64,000 bases of DNA from UBA1351 sp963677625 (GCA_963677625.2 CAXXSW010000003.1:62001-126000); one strand, 5' to 3'. Positions 54,108 through 63,711 are shown, counted from the first letter of the stretch. Program-made: numbers and translations. The notes: a model not told the origin generated them from the letters alone.

Positions 54108-56843
54108 TCATTTCTGTTTCCCTATATGATCATATAATCTCTCAAAGTATTCTTCTATTCCTTCTACGTCTATTCGATTAAAGTCTCCATCTAAAGCATA
54201 TGTTTCATATTCTGAAAGTTTGTTTGCCATGTCCTTAAACCTAAGGTTGGAAGTGGTCCCCCTTAATTGATGAAGAGATTTTTTTAACTTATCTTTATTT
54301 TTATGTTTAATACCTTCTTGTATGCCATATATATATTCTTGTAACATATGGAAAAATTCATCTAATAAGCTTATAAACTCATCCTTAGTAAAACCAATTT
54401 CCTTGATAACTCTATTCACATCATAATCTATATCCAAATCAACAAATTCTCTACTGATCTCTTCCTCCATTGTTACTGACCTTACTAGATGATTACTATA
54501 CTGCTTGTCTTCTTGACTACCTATAATAATTACACCTTCTTTTAAAATATCAACTTCTTTATTATCAACAGCTTGCAAATACCTATCTAAATTAGCCTCC
54601 AAATGTTTAATCTGAATAGGCTTAATCATATATTCATCAAATTGTCCTTGAAAAGCATCATTATCTGCCTGTCTTAAAACATCAGCTGTTAATGCAATAA
54701 TTGTGGTATGAAAGTCCAATGTTTTCTCTACTTCTCGAATGATTCCAGCTGCTTCTACTCCTCCCATTATAGGCATTCTTAAATCCATGAAAACCAAATC
54801 ATAAGGGGTCTCTCTATAGCTTTTTACAGCATCTTCACCATTGTCCACAAAGGTAGCTTGAACTCCATATTTCGACAATAAAACGTCCATTAGCCGTTGA
54901 TTAATAAGATTATCTTCAGCAACTAATACATTTCCTATATACTTCAAAGCCTTACTACTTTGAACCGATTCATCTCCCTTGTAATACCTAGCCAGGATCT
55001 TCAGGATTTTTGATTTGTAGATTGGTTCATATATAATATCATTTATACAGTGTCGCTCCTCGGTATTAAGTCGATTCACATCACCAATATAAATAATGGG
55101 TACCTCATGGTAATTCTCTTTAATGAATTTCAAATCTTTTATCAAATCATGTGTATAAAAAACAAAAATCATATCTATATCCGGTACGTTTTTTCTATCA
55201 ACGTCACTTACAACACTACCAAAGTCCTCCAAATAATAGATAACACTATCACGGAGCACTGCTGACTGGTCTTTTTTTGTCGTGATGCCAAATGTCATAT
55301 TCCAATTGACTGACTCTTCCTCCCTGATACTCTCTGTGTCAATTTTGTGCTTGATTGTAAAACTGAACCGACTACCCTTGTGTAGCTGACTCACTAAATG
55401 AAGCTGGCCCCCCATTGATTGAACAAGCTTTTGTGAGATGGCCAGGCCTAAACCAGTCCCTCCAAACTTTCTCATAGTACCCTTTTCAGCCTGTTCAAAA
55501 CTTTTAAAGATCAGTTTTTGACTATCAGGAGCGATACCTATTCCATTATCTAAAACCACATATTCTAAATCGACATAATCCTGATTCATATTGGAAATAT
55601 TCACTGCAAGCTCCACCCGACCACCTCTATCAGTAAATTTAATAGCATTTCCTAAAAGGTTAATCAAAACCTGCCTTAAGCGAATAGGATCCCCATAAAG
55701 AAATCTCGGCATCAAAACATTGGGATTATAAATCAATCGAATTTCTTTTTCACTAGCCTTTAAGGAATACATTTCTATGATTTCCTCTAAAAGGTCCTCA
55801 CTTTTAAAACTAATATATTCCAACTCTAACTTGTTTGTCTCTATCTTAGAATAATCCAGAATATTATTGACAATACCAAGGAGTGTATTAGCACTTCTGT
55901 TAATAATATCACTGTATTCCTTTTCTTTTGCTGGAAGTTTTTGAGATTCATTAAGAACTTCTGAAAAACCAATAATTGCATTTAAGGGCGTTCTGATTTC
56001 ATGACTCATATTGCTGATAAACAAGGTCTTGGCAACATTAGCTTTTTCTGCTTCAAGAGCATAAAGACCAAGCGTCCGGTTGATATCAATTAGATGTTTT
56101 CCAAAAAAATACCCTAATAATATAATCGCTATTACAATACTGATAGACACAATAAACTCAATGCAATCTAACATCTCTTTCTTTGATAAAATTTCTTCAT
56201 TATAGGCATCAGCTTGAATTTTAATCTCGTATATAAGTCCTCCAGCGGTCTTCTTCATAGACATAAAATGTAATGATTCCTGCTCCACTAACTCACTAAT
56301 CTCCTGATCAATGACATTAAGAAGCTCCTGATCATTCTTCTTCTCGGCTTTCTGATAAGACCTAATCATTTGAAGCAAATCATAGGAGTCCTCCAATACA
56401 ATATTCACTTGCGGTAATATATCAAGAGCTTCCAGATTATCATTGATCTTTTCACTTGGTTTATATTCCAAGTATTCATCATATTCAGGCATCTCTATCA
56501 AATTCAATTCAATATGGTGAGAAATTTTCCCACCCTTTTTTAGGATCTCAATAGATGTCTTAAGATGGTTAATTTCATTTTCCAAACCTTCCATAGTCTG
56601 GAATCCATTCTCATAGTCCCTACTTAAGCTAATCTTATAAAACTGACTTTCTACGCTTTGTATATGACTAAGTATATATCTAGCAACTGTCATTTCTATC
56701 TGCTTATTTTGATAAGACTGGTCCAAACGGTCATGTATGCTTCTAAAGACTCTGTTTATAGCAACAATAGAAAGCAAACCAATAAAAATCACTAGTATAA
56801 ATACTATTAAATTACGAAGCCCTACCTGCTCTTGCCTTTTCAT
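54108..56843 (-). CDS. Hybrid sensor histidine kinase
   Basis: A 911-residue hybrid kinase. Two membrane helices (about 11-30 and 228-248) flank a sensor region with long helices. The HisKA motif ISNMSHEIRTPLNAIIGF has its phospho-His near 281. The ATPase domain follows (DNGIGIAP, GTGLGLAIS). A degenerate receiver lies near 535-640. A full receiver (VLVAEDNLINQRLMD, phospho-Asp in LVFMDLRMP, late Lys in MIKPI) follows, and the last 90 residues form an Hpt domain (HQLRGTTSNL). It is a complete phosphorelay module, without an adjacent output regulator. Confidence 0.92.
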   Translation of the reverse strand: MKRQEQVGLRNLIVFILVIFIGLLSIVAINRVFRSIHDRLDQSYQNKQIEMTVARYILSHIQSVESQFYKISLSRDYENGFQTMEGLENEINHLKTSIEILKKGGKISHHIELNLIEMPEYDEYLEYKPSEKINDNLEALDILPQVNIVLEDSYDLLQMIRSYQKAEKKNDQELLNVIDQEISELVEQESLHFMSMKKTAGGLIYEIKIQADAYNEEILSKKEMLDCIEFIVSISIVIAIILLGYFFGKHLIDINRTLGLYALEAEKANVAKTLFISNMSHEIRTPLNAIIGFSEVLNESQKLPAKEKEYSDIINRSANTLLGIVNNILDYSKIETNKLELEYISFKSEDLLEEIIEMYSLKASEKEIRLIYNPNVLMPRFLYGDPIRLRQVLINLLGNAIKFTDRGGRVELAVNISNMNQDYVDLEYVVLDNGIGIAPDSQKLIFKSFEQAEKGTMRKFGGTGLGLAISQKLVQSMGGQLHLVSQLHKGSRFSFTIKHKIDTESIREEESVNWNMTFGITTKKDQSAVLRDSVIYYLEDFGSVVSDVDRKNVPDIDMIFVFYTHDLIKDLKFIKENYHEVPIIYIGDVNRLNTEERHCINDIIYEPIYKSKILKILARYYKGDESVQSSKALKYIGNVLVAEDNLINQRLMDVLLSKYGVQATFVDNGEDAVKSYRETPYDLVFMDLRMPIMGGVEAAGIIREVEKTLDFHTTIIALTADVLRQADNDAFQGQFDEYMIKPIQIKHLEANLDRYLQAVDNKEVDILKEGVIIIGSQEDKQYSNHLVRSVTMEEEISREFVDLDIDYDVNRVIKEIGFTKDEFISLLDEFFHMLQEYIYGIQEGIKHKNKDKLKKSLHQLRGTTSNLRFKDMANKLSEYETYALDGDFNRIDVEGIEEYFERLYDHIGKQK

Positions 56844-57062
56844 TCTAGTTCAACCTTCCCCTATGATTCTCCATTTTCTAGCTTAACATCAACATATGAA
56901 TCTAGCTAAACAGATCTCCCATCTTTCTTGTCATGACATAGCCTGTTACTGAAATTATTATATCATAACCATTTACAAATCTATAAACTTCATAATAATT
57001 TAAGAATTAATCTACGATATAAGTTACTAGTACCTACTATCGCTAGAAGAACTCTTTCAAGT

Positions 57063-57115
57063 AAAAAAGATATAAGGCTATTGCCCCATAACAAGGACCA
57101 AAACCTTATATCTTT
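57063..57115 (-). terminator. Intrinsic terminator of the alcohol dehydrogenase gene
   Basis: AAAGATATAAGG pairs perfectly with CCTTATATCTTT across a 26-nt loop, followed on the minus strand by TTTTTTAC. Confidence 0.85.
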
Positions 57116-57142
57116 ATAGATTGCTCGCTTATTTATGGAACT

Positions 57143-58318
57143 TTATTCAAGGGCCAGTCTATAGATGTTCAGCACATCCTCATGGCTCAATTTTTTAAAG
57201 TTACCAATCATAGCACTACCATTATCTGTAGCTTTTAGTGCCATCTCCTCAAGACGATCTTCTGGTATATCAACATCCTTAAGACGAGTCGGCATATCTA
57301 GACTCCTATAAAAGGCCTCAAGTTTGCCAATACCTAGGCATACTGTCTCTTCCATATTATGAGGATTAATTTCAACATCAAAGACCCTATTAGCCCACTT
57401 AGCAAAAAAAGCGACATCTTCTTTATATACATATTTCATCCATGCAGGAAAGACAATACTAAGTCCTGCCCCGTGGGCAATATCATAAATACCACTCAAT
57501 TCATGTTCAATCATATGTGATGCCCAGTCTTCTATTCGCCCTGTTCCAAGCAGTCCATTATGGGCCATCGTTCCTGCCCACATAATATCAGCCCGATAAT
57601 CGTAATTATCCGGTTCATTCAGAAGTCTTGGAGCAGTCCTTATAATAGCCTTCATCAAACCTTCCGCCATCCTATCAGTTACTTCTACATGATCTTCTCT
57701 TGTAAAATATCTTTCGAAAGTATGGGCCAGCATATCAACAATACCGCATGTTGTCTGAAATTTTGGCAAAGTAAAGGTAAGTTCAGGGTTCAAAATCGAA
57801 AAAACCGGCCGAAGACTTATATGGTTGTAGCCCCTCTTCAATTGCCCATCTTCATTTGTAATAACTAAATCAGCACTTACTTCACTACCAGCTGCTGGAA
57901 TGGTCAAAACTGTAGCCAATGGCGTACTCTCATTTATTGTTCCCTTGCCAATTAATAAGTCCCACGCATCCCCATCATAGTAATTGCCTGCCGCAATACA
58001 CTTAGCTGAATCGATAACGGACCCACCTCCAACTGCCAAAATAAAATCAACCTTTTCTTCTTTACATAGCTTGATGCCTTCATAAACCAAAGAGATTCTT
58101 GGGTTGGCAACAACCCCTCCAAGTTCAACGACTTCAATATCTTCTGCCTTCAGGCTGTCCATAATCCGATCATAGAGACCAGACCTTTTAATACTTCCAC
58201 CACCATAGTGGACAAGTACTTTACTTGCACCTGCTTCTTTTACGAGACTTCCTACTTGATTTTCAGTTTCTTTTCCAAAAACAAACTTCACTTTATTAAA
58301 ATACGAAAAATTCTGCAT
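57143..58318 (-). CDS. Iron-containing alcohol dehydrogenase
   Basis: A 391-residue protein of the group III Fe-ADH family, starting at the ATG after GGAGACAT. It is most like the butanol dehydrogenase (BdhA/YqdH) branch. The cofactor loop is AVGGGSVIDSAKCIAAG, and iron ligands are Asp and His in GIVDMLAHTFERYFT and further His residues near HDIAHGAGLSIVFP. It reduces aldehydes to alcohols with NAD(P)H in fermentation. It may work together with the aldehyde oxidoreductase of the aor operon, though the two are 16 kb apart. Confidence 0.93.
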   Translation of the reverse strand: MQNFSYFNKVKFVFGKETENQVGSLVKEAGASKVLVHYGGGSIKRSGLYDRIMDSLKAEDIEVVELGGVVANPRISLVYEGIKLCKEEKVDFILAVGGGSVIDSAKCIAAGNYYDGDAWDLLIGKGTINESTPLATVLTIPAAGSEVSADLVITNEDGQLKRGYNHISLRPVFSILNPELTFTLPKFQTTCGIVDMLAHTFERYFTREDHVEVTDRMAEGLMKAIIRTAPRLLNEPDNYDYRADIMWAGTMAHNGLLGTGRIEDWASHMIEHELSGIYDIAHGAGLSIVFPAWMKYVYKEDVAFFAKWANRVFDVEINPHNMEETVCLGIGKLEAFYRSLDMPTRLKDVDIPEDRLEEMALKATDNGSAMIGNFKKLSHEDVLNIYRLALE

Positions 58319-58489
58319 ATGTCTCCTTTCAGATTCCATTTAAAACCGCTCCCAAAATCAGGATTACAAAAGCTGAACCAGCTTCTTCCTGACCTATATA
58401 TTTATTTTATTATTAATAGCTTCATAAATCAATACATATCTTAAAGACCTTTCCCATACCTAGACAAGAAGACAAGAAACTCCAGCAAG

Positions 58490-58529
58490 ATAAAAAGCTG
58501 TCAAAGATATGAAAATCCTTGACAGCTTT
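58490..58529 (-). terminator. Intrinsic terminator of thiT
   Basis: AAAGCTGTCAA pairs with TTGACAGCTTT on the minus strand, followed by TTTTTATC, directly downstream of thiT. Confidence 0.85.
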
Positions 58530-58542
58530 AATACTTAAGTAA

Positions 58543-59214
58543 TTAGCTGATTGCCTGTTTCTTAACTTGCGTAAAAGCGAGGGAAACTGATGGTATAGCA
58601 ATAATAGCTGCTGTGATAATGCCTTCAACTCCTACATAGGAGAGATTATACCAGAAAGAATATACGATTGAATTCCATCCTTCTGGAGCATAGTCAGCAA
58701 AAAATATAACACCTGATAGAAAATGACACAAAAATCTTCCTGCTGAGGCTAATAAAACACCTTTTACAAGTCCATTTTTTGAATCCTTAAAAAGGCCCGA
58801 TAACCCAAGAGCACCATATGCTAAGGGATAATCCAAAAGCAACTGGATTGGATGCATAACCCATCCACCTAAGGCTAACTGTAGTAAACCGTAAGTTATC
58901 CCTGCAAGGATACCAGTACGAAGACCAAAAAAATAACCTATAATGATAATGAAGAGCATACTAAATAAGGTTAATGATCCTCCCTGAGGTAAGGCGACAA
59001 ATTTAACTAATGATAGTACATAACTGATTGCCATAGCAATTGCAGAATAGGTCAAAGCCTTAATTCTTATACCATCCCTGCTGCTACCTGCATAAACGAC
59101 AGCTAGAAGCAAAACAGCGATTGCAATCACAGCAATGATGATTTGACCAACTGTAGAGCTTACAATTTTTTGTAAGTCACCACTAATCAGTGCATCTTGA
59201 AATTGTTGAAACAT
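58543..59214 (-). CDS. thiT: ECF thiamine transporter S component
   Basis: A 223-residue membrane protein. An N-terminal extra helix (about 25-45) is followed by six helices of the ECF S-component fold. The ThiT thiamine site appears as GGWVMHPIQLLLDYPLAYGALG near 117-138, with a late NLSYVGVEG segment. It binds thiamine and works with the shared EcfAAT module, which is not in this window. The TPP riboswitch upstream confirms the substrate. Confidence 0.93.
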   Translation of the reverse strand: MFQQFQDALISGDLQKIVSSTVGQIIIAVIAIAVLLLAVVYAGSSRDGIRIKALTYSAIAMAISYVLSLVKFVALPQGGSLTLFSMLFIIIIGYFFGLRTGILAGITYGLLQLALGGWVMHPIQLLLDYPLAYGALGLSGLFKDSKNGLVKGVLLASAGRFLCHFLSGVIFFADYAPEGWNSIVYSFWYNLSYVGVEGIITAAIIAIPSVSLAFTQVKKQAIS

Positions 59215-59221
59215 AAAAAAA

Positions 59222-59243
59222 ATCCTCCTTTAATTCTAAGGAG
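59222..59243 (-). terminator. Hairpin covering the thiT ribosome binding site
   Basis: CTCCTT and AAGGAG pair (59225-59243) just after the TPP riboswitch, followed on the minus strand by GGATTTTTTTT and the ATG. The stem includes the AGGAGG site, so it can act as a terminator, a site-blocking stem, or both. Confidence 0.65.
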
Positions 59244-59260
59244 CATTAACAGACGTGCAA

Positions 59261-59340
59261 CTTCCCTGTGTCGGCATGATCCGTACAGGTATGAGGGTCA
59301 GTTAATACAATCTCAGCCCGGTTTTACCGGACACCCCTAG
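59261..59340 (-). promoter_or_regulatory. TPP riboswitch
   Basis: Read on the minus strand: GGGGTGTCC, then the thi-box core GGGCTGAGA, ACTGACCC, ACCTG.ACGGATCATGCCG and the closing ACAGGGAAG. All the conserved TPP (THI) elements are present and in order. It lies directly before thiT and should shut it off when thiamine pyrophosphate is high. Confidence 0.95.
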
Positions 59341-59439
59341 TTGTTGATAGATGCATCATATAGCATTTTAGTCATTTTGTCAATGTCACACATGCCATTT
59401 CTACACCTTTTACTCACTTGCAGGTCTTTCAGAAATACA

Positions 59440-59468
59440 AAAACAGCCGGCCAAAACCATACCGACTG
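59440..59468 (-). terminator. Intrinsic terminator after tRNA-Arg
   Basis: CAGTCGG pairs with CCGGCTG (one T-G pair) on the minus strand and is followed by TTTTTG, 8 bp past the tRNA. Confidence 0.8.
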
Positions 59469-59475
59469 TCATCAA

Positions 59476-59549
59476 CGCGAATGAGAGGATTCGAACCTCC
59501 GACACCTGCCTCCGGAGGGCAGTGCTCTATCCAGCTGAGCTACATCCGC
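59476..59549 (-). tRNA. tRNA-Arg (anticodon CCG)
   Basis: A full 74-nt cloverleaf: acceptor GCGGATG/CATTCGC, D arm GCTC/GAGC, anticodon stem CTGCC/GGCAG with loop CTCCGGA, T arm with TTCGAAT. The anticodon CCG reads the arginine codon CGG. Position 33 is T as normal. CCA is not encoded. It lies 14 bp after the alkyltransferase-like gene, on the same strand. Confidence 0.95.
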
Positions 59550-59563
59550 ATTTAGCTTAACCA

Positions 59564-59890
59564 TTATAGCATATGGTTATAACCTTGACAATCCCAACCA
59601 TAATTTTCCATATCAACCATTCCTGCATCGTCAACAAAGACACCCTCTGACTCAAGTAAATGCTTTTGAGTTAAGTATCCTTCCGGGTCTTTAATTCTTA
59701 TTTGTCCCGTTTTTCCTATAACTCGGTGCCATGGCAGCTGGCCTCTATAGCTCTTACTTCTAAGAATATAAACAACCGCTCTTGCCCCTCTATTGTTGCC
59801 AGCACAATCTGCAACCTGCCCATAAGATACAACCTTGCCTCTTGGAATTGCTTTTAATATCTTAACTACTCTTTCGCTAAAGTCACTCAT
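59564..59890 (-). CDS. Alkyltransferase-like protein (MGMT family, Cys lost)
   Basis: A 108-residue protein of the O6-alkylguanine DNA methyltransferase C-terminal fold: IPRGKVVSYGQVAD, GARAVVYILRS (DNA-binding helix and arginine finger), then PWHRVIG where active enzymes have PCHR. The acceptor cysteine is replaced by Trp, as in alkyltransferase-like (ATL) proteins, which bind alkylated guanine and hand it to nucleotide excision repair. It cannot transfer alkyl groups itself. It is a single gene, with tRNA-Arg following. Confidence 0.92.
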   Translation of the reverse strand: MSDFSERVVKILKAIPRGKVVSYGQVADCAGNNRGARAVVYILRSKSYRGQLPWHRVIGKTGQIRIKDPEGYLTQKHLLESEGVFVDDAGMVDMENYGWDCQGYNHML

Positions 59891-60068
59891 AGTCTATATC
59901 CTTTTCTATTTGGTCTTGCAACTTTCATACTTATGTTCCTTATATTATATAAGAATATTGAGTATACTTCAAACCTTATAAACTTTGTCAGAAATATAAT
60001 TTGCTATAGATATTTGCCTGAAAATATACTAAACTAATTATAAGAAAGTTCATTCAAAGGAGAATCAC

Positions 60069-61553
60069 ATGGGGATAAATTCTAAGATACTAACAAGACA
60101 AGCTATTGATTTCAAAAAAGCCAACCGCCTAAATACCATATTGATTTCTACAATATGTATTCTTTTAATTATTAATTTATTGGTCACCGGAGAAGATGCT
60201 ATGGCAGGTATTATCGTTTTAGCTATTGCATTAGTTATCACCAATCTAGTTAATTTACTTGCTTTTATACCACAAAGCATAAAAAGCTTCATATTACCCT
60301 TGATACCAGCCTCCTTAAATACGCTGATTTGTCTCATAGAAGGCTCTGGTGATTCATACTTCCTTATCATGTCAGCTTCATTATTATTGGCGGCCCTATA
60401 TTTTGATCCACGACTAGTAATTATTGATGTTATTGTCTTAAACCTTCAAATGCTTATTGTAACTATCGTTTTAGGTAATGGTATCCTCTATCCACAAGCA
60501 CCTTTATCCATTGCCATCGATAACCTAATCCGAGTTAATATGCTCTTCTTTGTAGCTGTATACGTTACTCAATGGGGCTTCAAATACATTCAGAATGCGG
60601 TTCTATCTAAGATTGAAACAGATCATTTGTTGAAGGAAGTCAACCAACTCCTTTCCACTAATAAGACAGCTGTTAAAGAACTAACCGACAGCATTGAAGA
60701 AACTGGTAGTCATATCAGCCAAATGCGGGATTCAAGTGAAGCTATCACTTCAGCCATGCAGGTTATGGCTGTGGGTATTTCAAACCAGTCACATGCTTCC
60801 AATCAAGTATCCCAAGCCTCTTCCCAGTCTTTAGCATTAGTAACTGAAACCCATTCCATTGCTTCAGATGTTAGTAAGACCTCAGAGGACTTGGTATCAC
60901 AAATTAGAGAAAACCAAAACAATCTCGATACCATGTATGACCGAATGAATACCATTGGTGAAACGATACTAGCAGCACAGAAAACAGTAGAAAGCCTAAA
61001 GAAAAATACAGACTCCATTACAACATTTCTTGCAAATATCTCAGATATTGCAGAACAAACCAATCTTTTAGCTCTAAACGCATCAATAGAAGCAGCCAGA
61101 GCAGGTGAAAACGGAAGAGGTTTTGCAGTTGTTGCCGATGAAGTAAGAAAACTGTCAGAACAAACAGGCGCTACAGCAGATAACATTGTAAAAATCTTCA
61201 ATGACTTGACGGTGACTTCTACCACAACTCTTGATAAGGTGACTGAAGGGAAGATAAATATTGAAGATGGTTTAACGGTAATGAATAGTTTTAAAGAGTC
61301 ATTTAGGCATATGGAAGATTCATACAAACACTTACGTAGGCAAATCGATACAGAAACCTTGAATATCGACAAGATTTCAGACAGTTTTAATACTATTTTA
61401 GACCAGACAAAATCCATTGCAGATCTTTCTACCGATCATGCGGCGGCAAGCCAAGAAATCTTGGCTTCTATTGAAGCACAAGATACTAATTTGTCTAGTG
61501 TAACCACGTCCATGAAGCAAATACAAGAAACAGCTTCCTTATTACATAATTGA
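60069..61553 (+). CDS. Methyl-accepting chemotaxis protein
   Basis: A 494-residue chemoreceptor with an AGGAG site. The N-terminus has about six hydrophobic segments (24-175) and no extracellular loop of size, so it senses a membrane or internal signal. A coiled-coil signalling domain fills the rest; its hairpin tip reads IAEQTNLLALNASIEAARAGENGRGFAVVADEVRKLSEQT. No HAMP domain is obvious. It supports a motile, chemotactic cell. No che gene is adjacent. Confidence 0.93.
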   Translation: MGINSKILTRQAIDFKKANRLNTILISTICILLIINLLVTGEDAMAGIIVLAIALVITNLVNLLAFIPQSIKSFILPLIPASLNTLICLIEGSGDSYFLIMSASLLLAALYFDPRLVIIDVIVLNLQMLIVTIVLGNGILYPQAPLSIAIDNLIRVNMLFFVAVYVTQWGFKYIQNAVLSKIETDHLLKEVNQLLSTNKTAVKELTDSIEETGSHISQMRDSSEAITSAMQVMAVGISNQSHASNQVSQASSQSLALVTETHSIASDVSKTSEDLVSQIRENQNNLDTMYDRMNTIGETILAAQKTVESLKKNTDSITTFLANISDIAEQTNLLALNASIEAARAGENGRGFAVVADEVRKLSEQTGATADNIVKIFNDLTVTSTTTLDKVTEGKINIEDGLTVMNSFKESFRHMEDSYKHLRRQIDTETLNIDKISDSFNTILDQTKSIADLSTDHAAASQEILASIEAQDTNLSSVTTSMKQIQETASLLHN

Positions 61554-61564
61554 CTCCATTTTAA

Positions 61565-62470
61565 CTAATGGTTTCCTCGGCCTCTTATAATAGTTGGCAT
61601 GGTTATCATATCTTGTGTTCCTGAAATAATTGCACCTTCCAAGGCATTTTGAACAGACATCATAATTCCATAGCTAGTATAGGTAGCTCCGCTTATAGCA
61701 TCTACTTGGGCAGACTCCTTATCAACAATAAGTTCTGGAATCACTTCAACAGGCGTTCCCCAAAATTGTTCTTTCTTCTCATTATGGGATAGGACCTCTA
61801 CTGAAACGACTTTACCGCCTTCTACAACAACACTTGTCGTCAAATCAGGTCCATATCCATCTGCAACGCCTGTATATGTTCCATCTTCAAGTACCAGACC
61901 ATCCCATTTTATAGCCTTATTGACTTCCTCTATAACTTCATTTGCTTCTGAATCTTTTGTGTCATCCTCTCCAATCTCATTCTTAGATTTTATAGAAGAT
62001 TGGAGATTGGATTCATCAGTATTTGATGATTGGTCTTCTGATTGAATATACCCTTCTCTCTCCAACGCATAAACCAGCCCATCTATACCAACAAACCCAC
62101 CAACTTCTACGAGATGCAAGATAATCAAAGCCCAAACGATAGCTGCCATACCCCTATGAATTTTAGCCCATTTACCTCTCATTTTCTTTCTTAATAAATA
62201 TCCCAAGCCCAGAAGAACAATCATAAGCCAGGCATAAGTTCCCTGATTAAAAGAGACAATCTTAAATGATGAGTATAAGCCATGAAGATATCCTGCTCCA
62301 AGGGCAACTATTCCCATCCATTTATGATACTTCCTTAAAGACTTATTCCATTTAAATAGTAGGCCTTCCTTTTTCTTTCTTCCAACCTTACGCAATATGT
62401 ATATGATTCCCAGTAAAAAAACTGAAATTGTTGCTATCCAAGCCAATATTACATTAATTAGTAAATCCAT
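61565..62470 (-). CDS. Membrane FMN-binding domain protein
   Basis: A 301-residue protein. I place the start at the ATG 8 nt after AAAGGA; the frame is open a further 37 codons upstream. About five membrane segments occupy residues 3-135, with the arrangement of ferric-reductase-like or heme-binding membrane domains (KYHKWMGIVALGAGYLHG, KIHRGMAAIVWALIILHLVEVGG; paired histidines). An acidic linker follows. The C-terminal 80 residues are an FMN-binding domain with the covalent flavin site SGATYTS. It likely moves electrons across the membrane to an external flavin. Confidence 0.85.
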   Translation of the reverse strand: MDLLINVILAWIATISVFLLGIIYILRKVGRKKKEGLLFKWNKSLRKYHKWMGIVALGAGYLHGLYSSFKIVSFNQGTYAWLMIVLLGLGYLLRKKMRGKWAKIHRGMAAIVWALIILHLVEVGGFVGIDGLVYALEREGYIQSEDQSSNTDESNLQSSIKSKNEIGEDDTKDSEANEVIEEVNKAIKWDGLVLEDGTYTGVADGYGPDLTTSVVVEGGKVVSVEVLSHNEKKEQFWGTPVEVIPELIVDKESAQVDAISGATYTSYGIMMSVQNALEGAIISGTQDMITMPTIIRGRGNH

Positions 62471-62674
62471 TGTCATTATCCTTTCAACATATATTTCATT
62501 CTTATCATCTATTATACTTGACAATAGATAAGTTCGAAAGATGAATATAGGTACAGGGGTATTATTATCTAAAAACAACAACTAATTGATAATTGTTATT
62601 TGTTATTCTTTTTATTTTCTGTTATAATAAAATCACGATTTAAAATAAACCAGTTGACCATGAAGGAGCCTTGT

Positions 62675-62806
62675 ATGACATATAACGATGTTATTAAAGA
62701 ATTGGAATCCATCGGTATCGAAATCGATTACGAAGCGATTGATGTTCCTGATCTTAACGCACCTTGCGATGATCCTAAAGCATTTGAAGAAAAGATAAAA
62801 GTTTAG
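62675..62806 (+). CDS. Small hypothetical protein
   Basis: A 43-residue protein starting at the ATG after AAGGAGCCTTGT. It is acidic (MTYNDVIKELESIGIEIDYE then a PDLNAPCDDPKAF stretch). No family is recognised. A good binding site and a following hairpin support it, but its small size leaves doubt. Confidence 0.55.
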   Translation: MTYNDVIKELESIGIEIDYEAIDVPDLNAPCDDPKAFEEKIKV

Positions 62807-62833
62807 TTTATATTTTCCAGAAAATTTAATTAA

Positions 62834-62880
62834 AGAGCTTTGAACCTGTATCCTATCTATAATACTTGGTTCAAAGCTCT
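62834..62880. terminator. Hairpin after the 43-residue ORF
   Basis: AGAGCTTTGAACC pairs perfectly with GGTTCAAAGCTCT over a 21-nt loop, 27 bp after the stop codon. T runs are weak on both strands (TATCCTT; TTTAATT), so it is a likely but inefficient terminator. Confidence 0.6.
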
Positions 62881-63035
62881 TATCCTTGTATCCAAAAGTA
62901 TTATCTATTTCAATCTCAAATTCTGTCCCCATTAATATAATATATTTTGTCACTTTTAAGAAGGTCAGTTTTCCTGTATACTATAAGTAAATTATAGAAA
63001 GGATACGGTACAGAAAATTGTACCTAGCTTAGATT

Positions 63036-63587
63036 ATGGATAACACGTCGAGAATTAAATCCACACGCTTTATTATTCTTAATGCTTTATTTATAGCTAT
63101 CGTTTTCATTTCTACCTATGCGGTTCAAATACCCTTACCTGGTATTGCAACCGGTGGTCTTATCCACCTTGGTAATGTTGCGCTGTTTACAATCGCCATT
63201 GTTTTTGGTAAAAAATACGGAGCCATTAGCGGGGCTTTTGGTATGGCTCTTTTTGATGCACTTTCCCCCTGGATCATCTGGGCTCCTGGAACTTTTATTA
63301 TTCGAGGTCTAATGGGATATATGGTAGGTGGCATTTATCATGGAGGCTCTAAGGAAAAACCTGGTATCATCCGTGTCATTCTCGCCTATGTAGTACCGAG
63401 TTTAGTTATGATAGCTGGATATTTCTTCTATAACCTTCTACTATACGGTGACTGGTTGCTTGCAACAGCATCATTGCCAGGTGATTTTATTCAAACAGCT
63501 GCTGGTATCGCTTTAGCCCTACCCTTAATTGGAGTCTTAAATCAAACTGGTACATCCTCATCACTTAGAAAACTAGCATCCATTTAA
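63036..63587 (+). CDS. ECF transporter S component
   Basis: A 183-residue membrane protein with about five or six helices and the S-component pattern: FIILNALFIAIVFISTYAVQIPLP, IHLGNVALFTIAIVFG, then GAISGAFGMALFDALSPWIIWAPGTFIIRGLMGYMVG. The family covers riboflavin- and other vitamin-binding proteins; the ligand is unclear. No Shine-Dalgarno is visible just before the ATG; a GGTACA/TGTACC hairpin lies in that place. The EcfAAT module is not in the window. Confidence 0.85.
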   Translation: MDNTSRIKSTRFIILNALFIAIVFISTYAVQIPLPGIATGGLIHLGNVALFTIAIVFGKKYGAISGAFGMALFDALSPWIIWAPGTFIIRGLMGYMVGGIYHGGSKEKPGIIRVILAYVVPSLVMIAGYFFYNLLLYGDWLLATASLPGDFIQTAAGIALALPLIGVLNQTGTSSSLRKLASI

Positions 63588-63711
63588 GGTTTAATACAGA
63601 CCTAACTTATTTCCTCAGGGGTTAACTTCAAAAGGGTTAGTTCTAAGACAGGCAAAAGGAGATCAATATACTTAGCTCATAACACGGGCTTTACTTATTC
63701 ATGAAGTATTC

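Noticed and set aside
60803..61417. 204-codon minus-strand open frame inside the chemoreceptor
   Set aside because: It is antisense to the conserved MCP coiled coil, which commonly leaves long open frames on the other strand.
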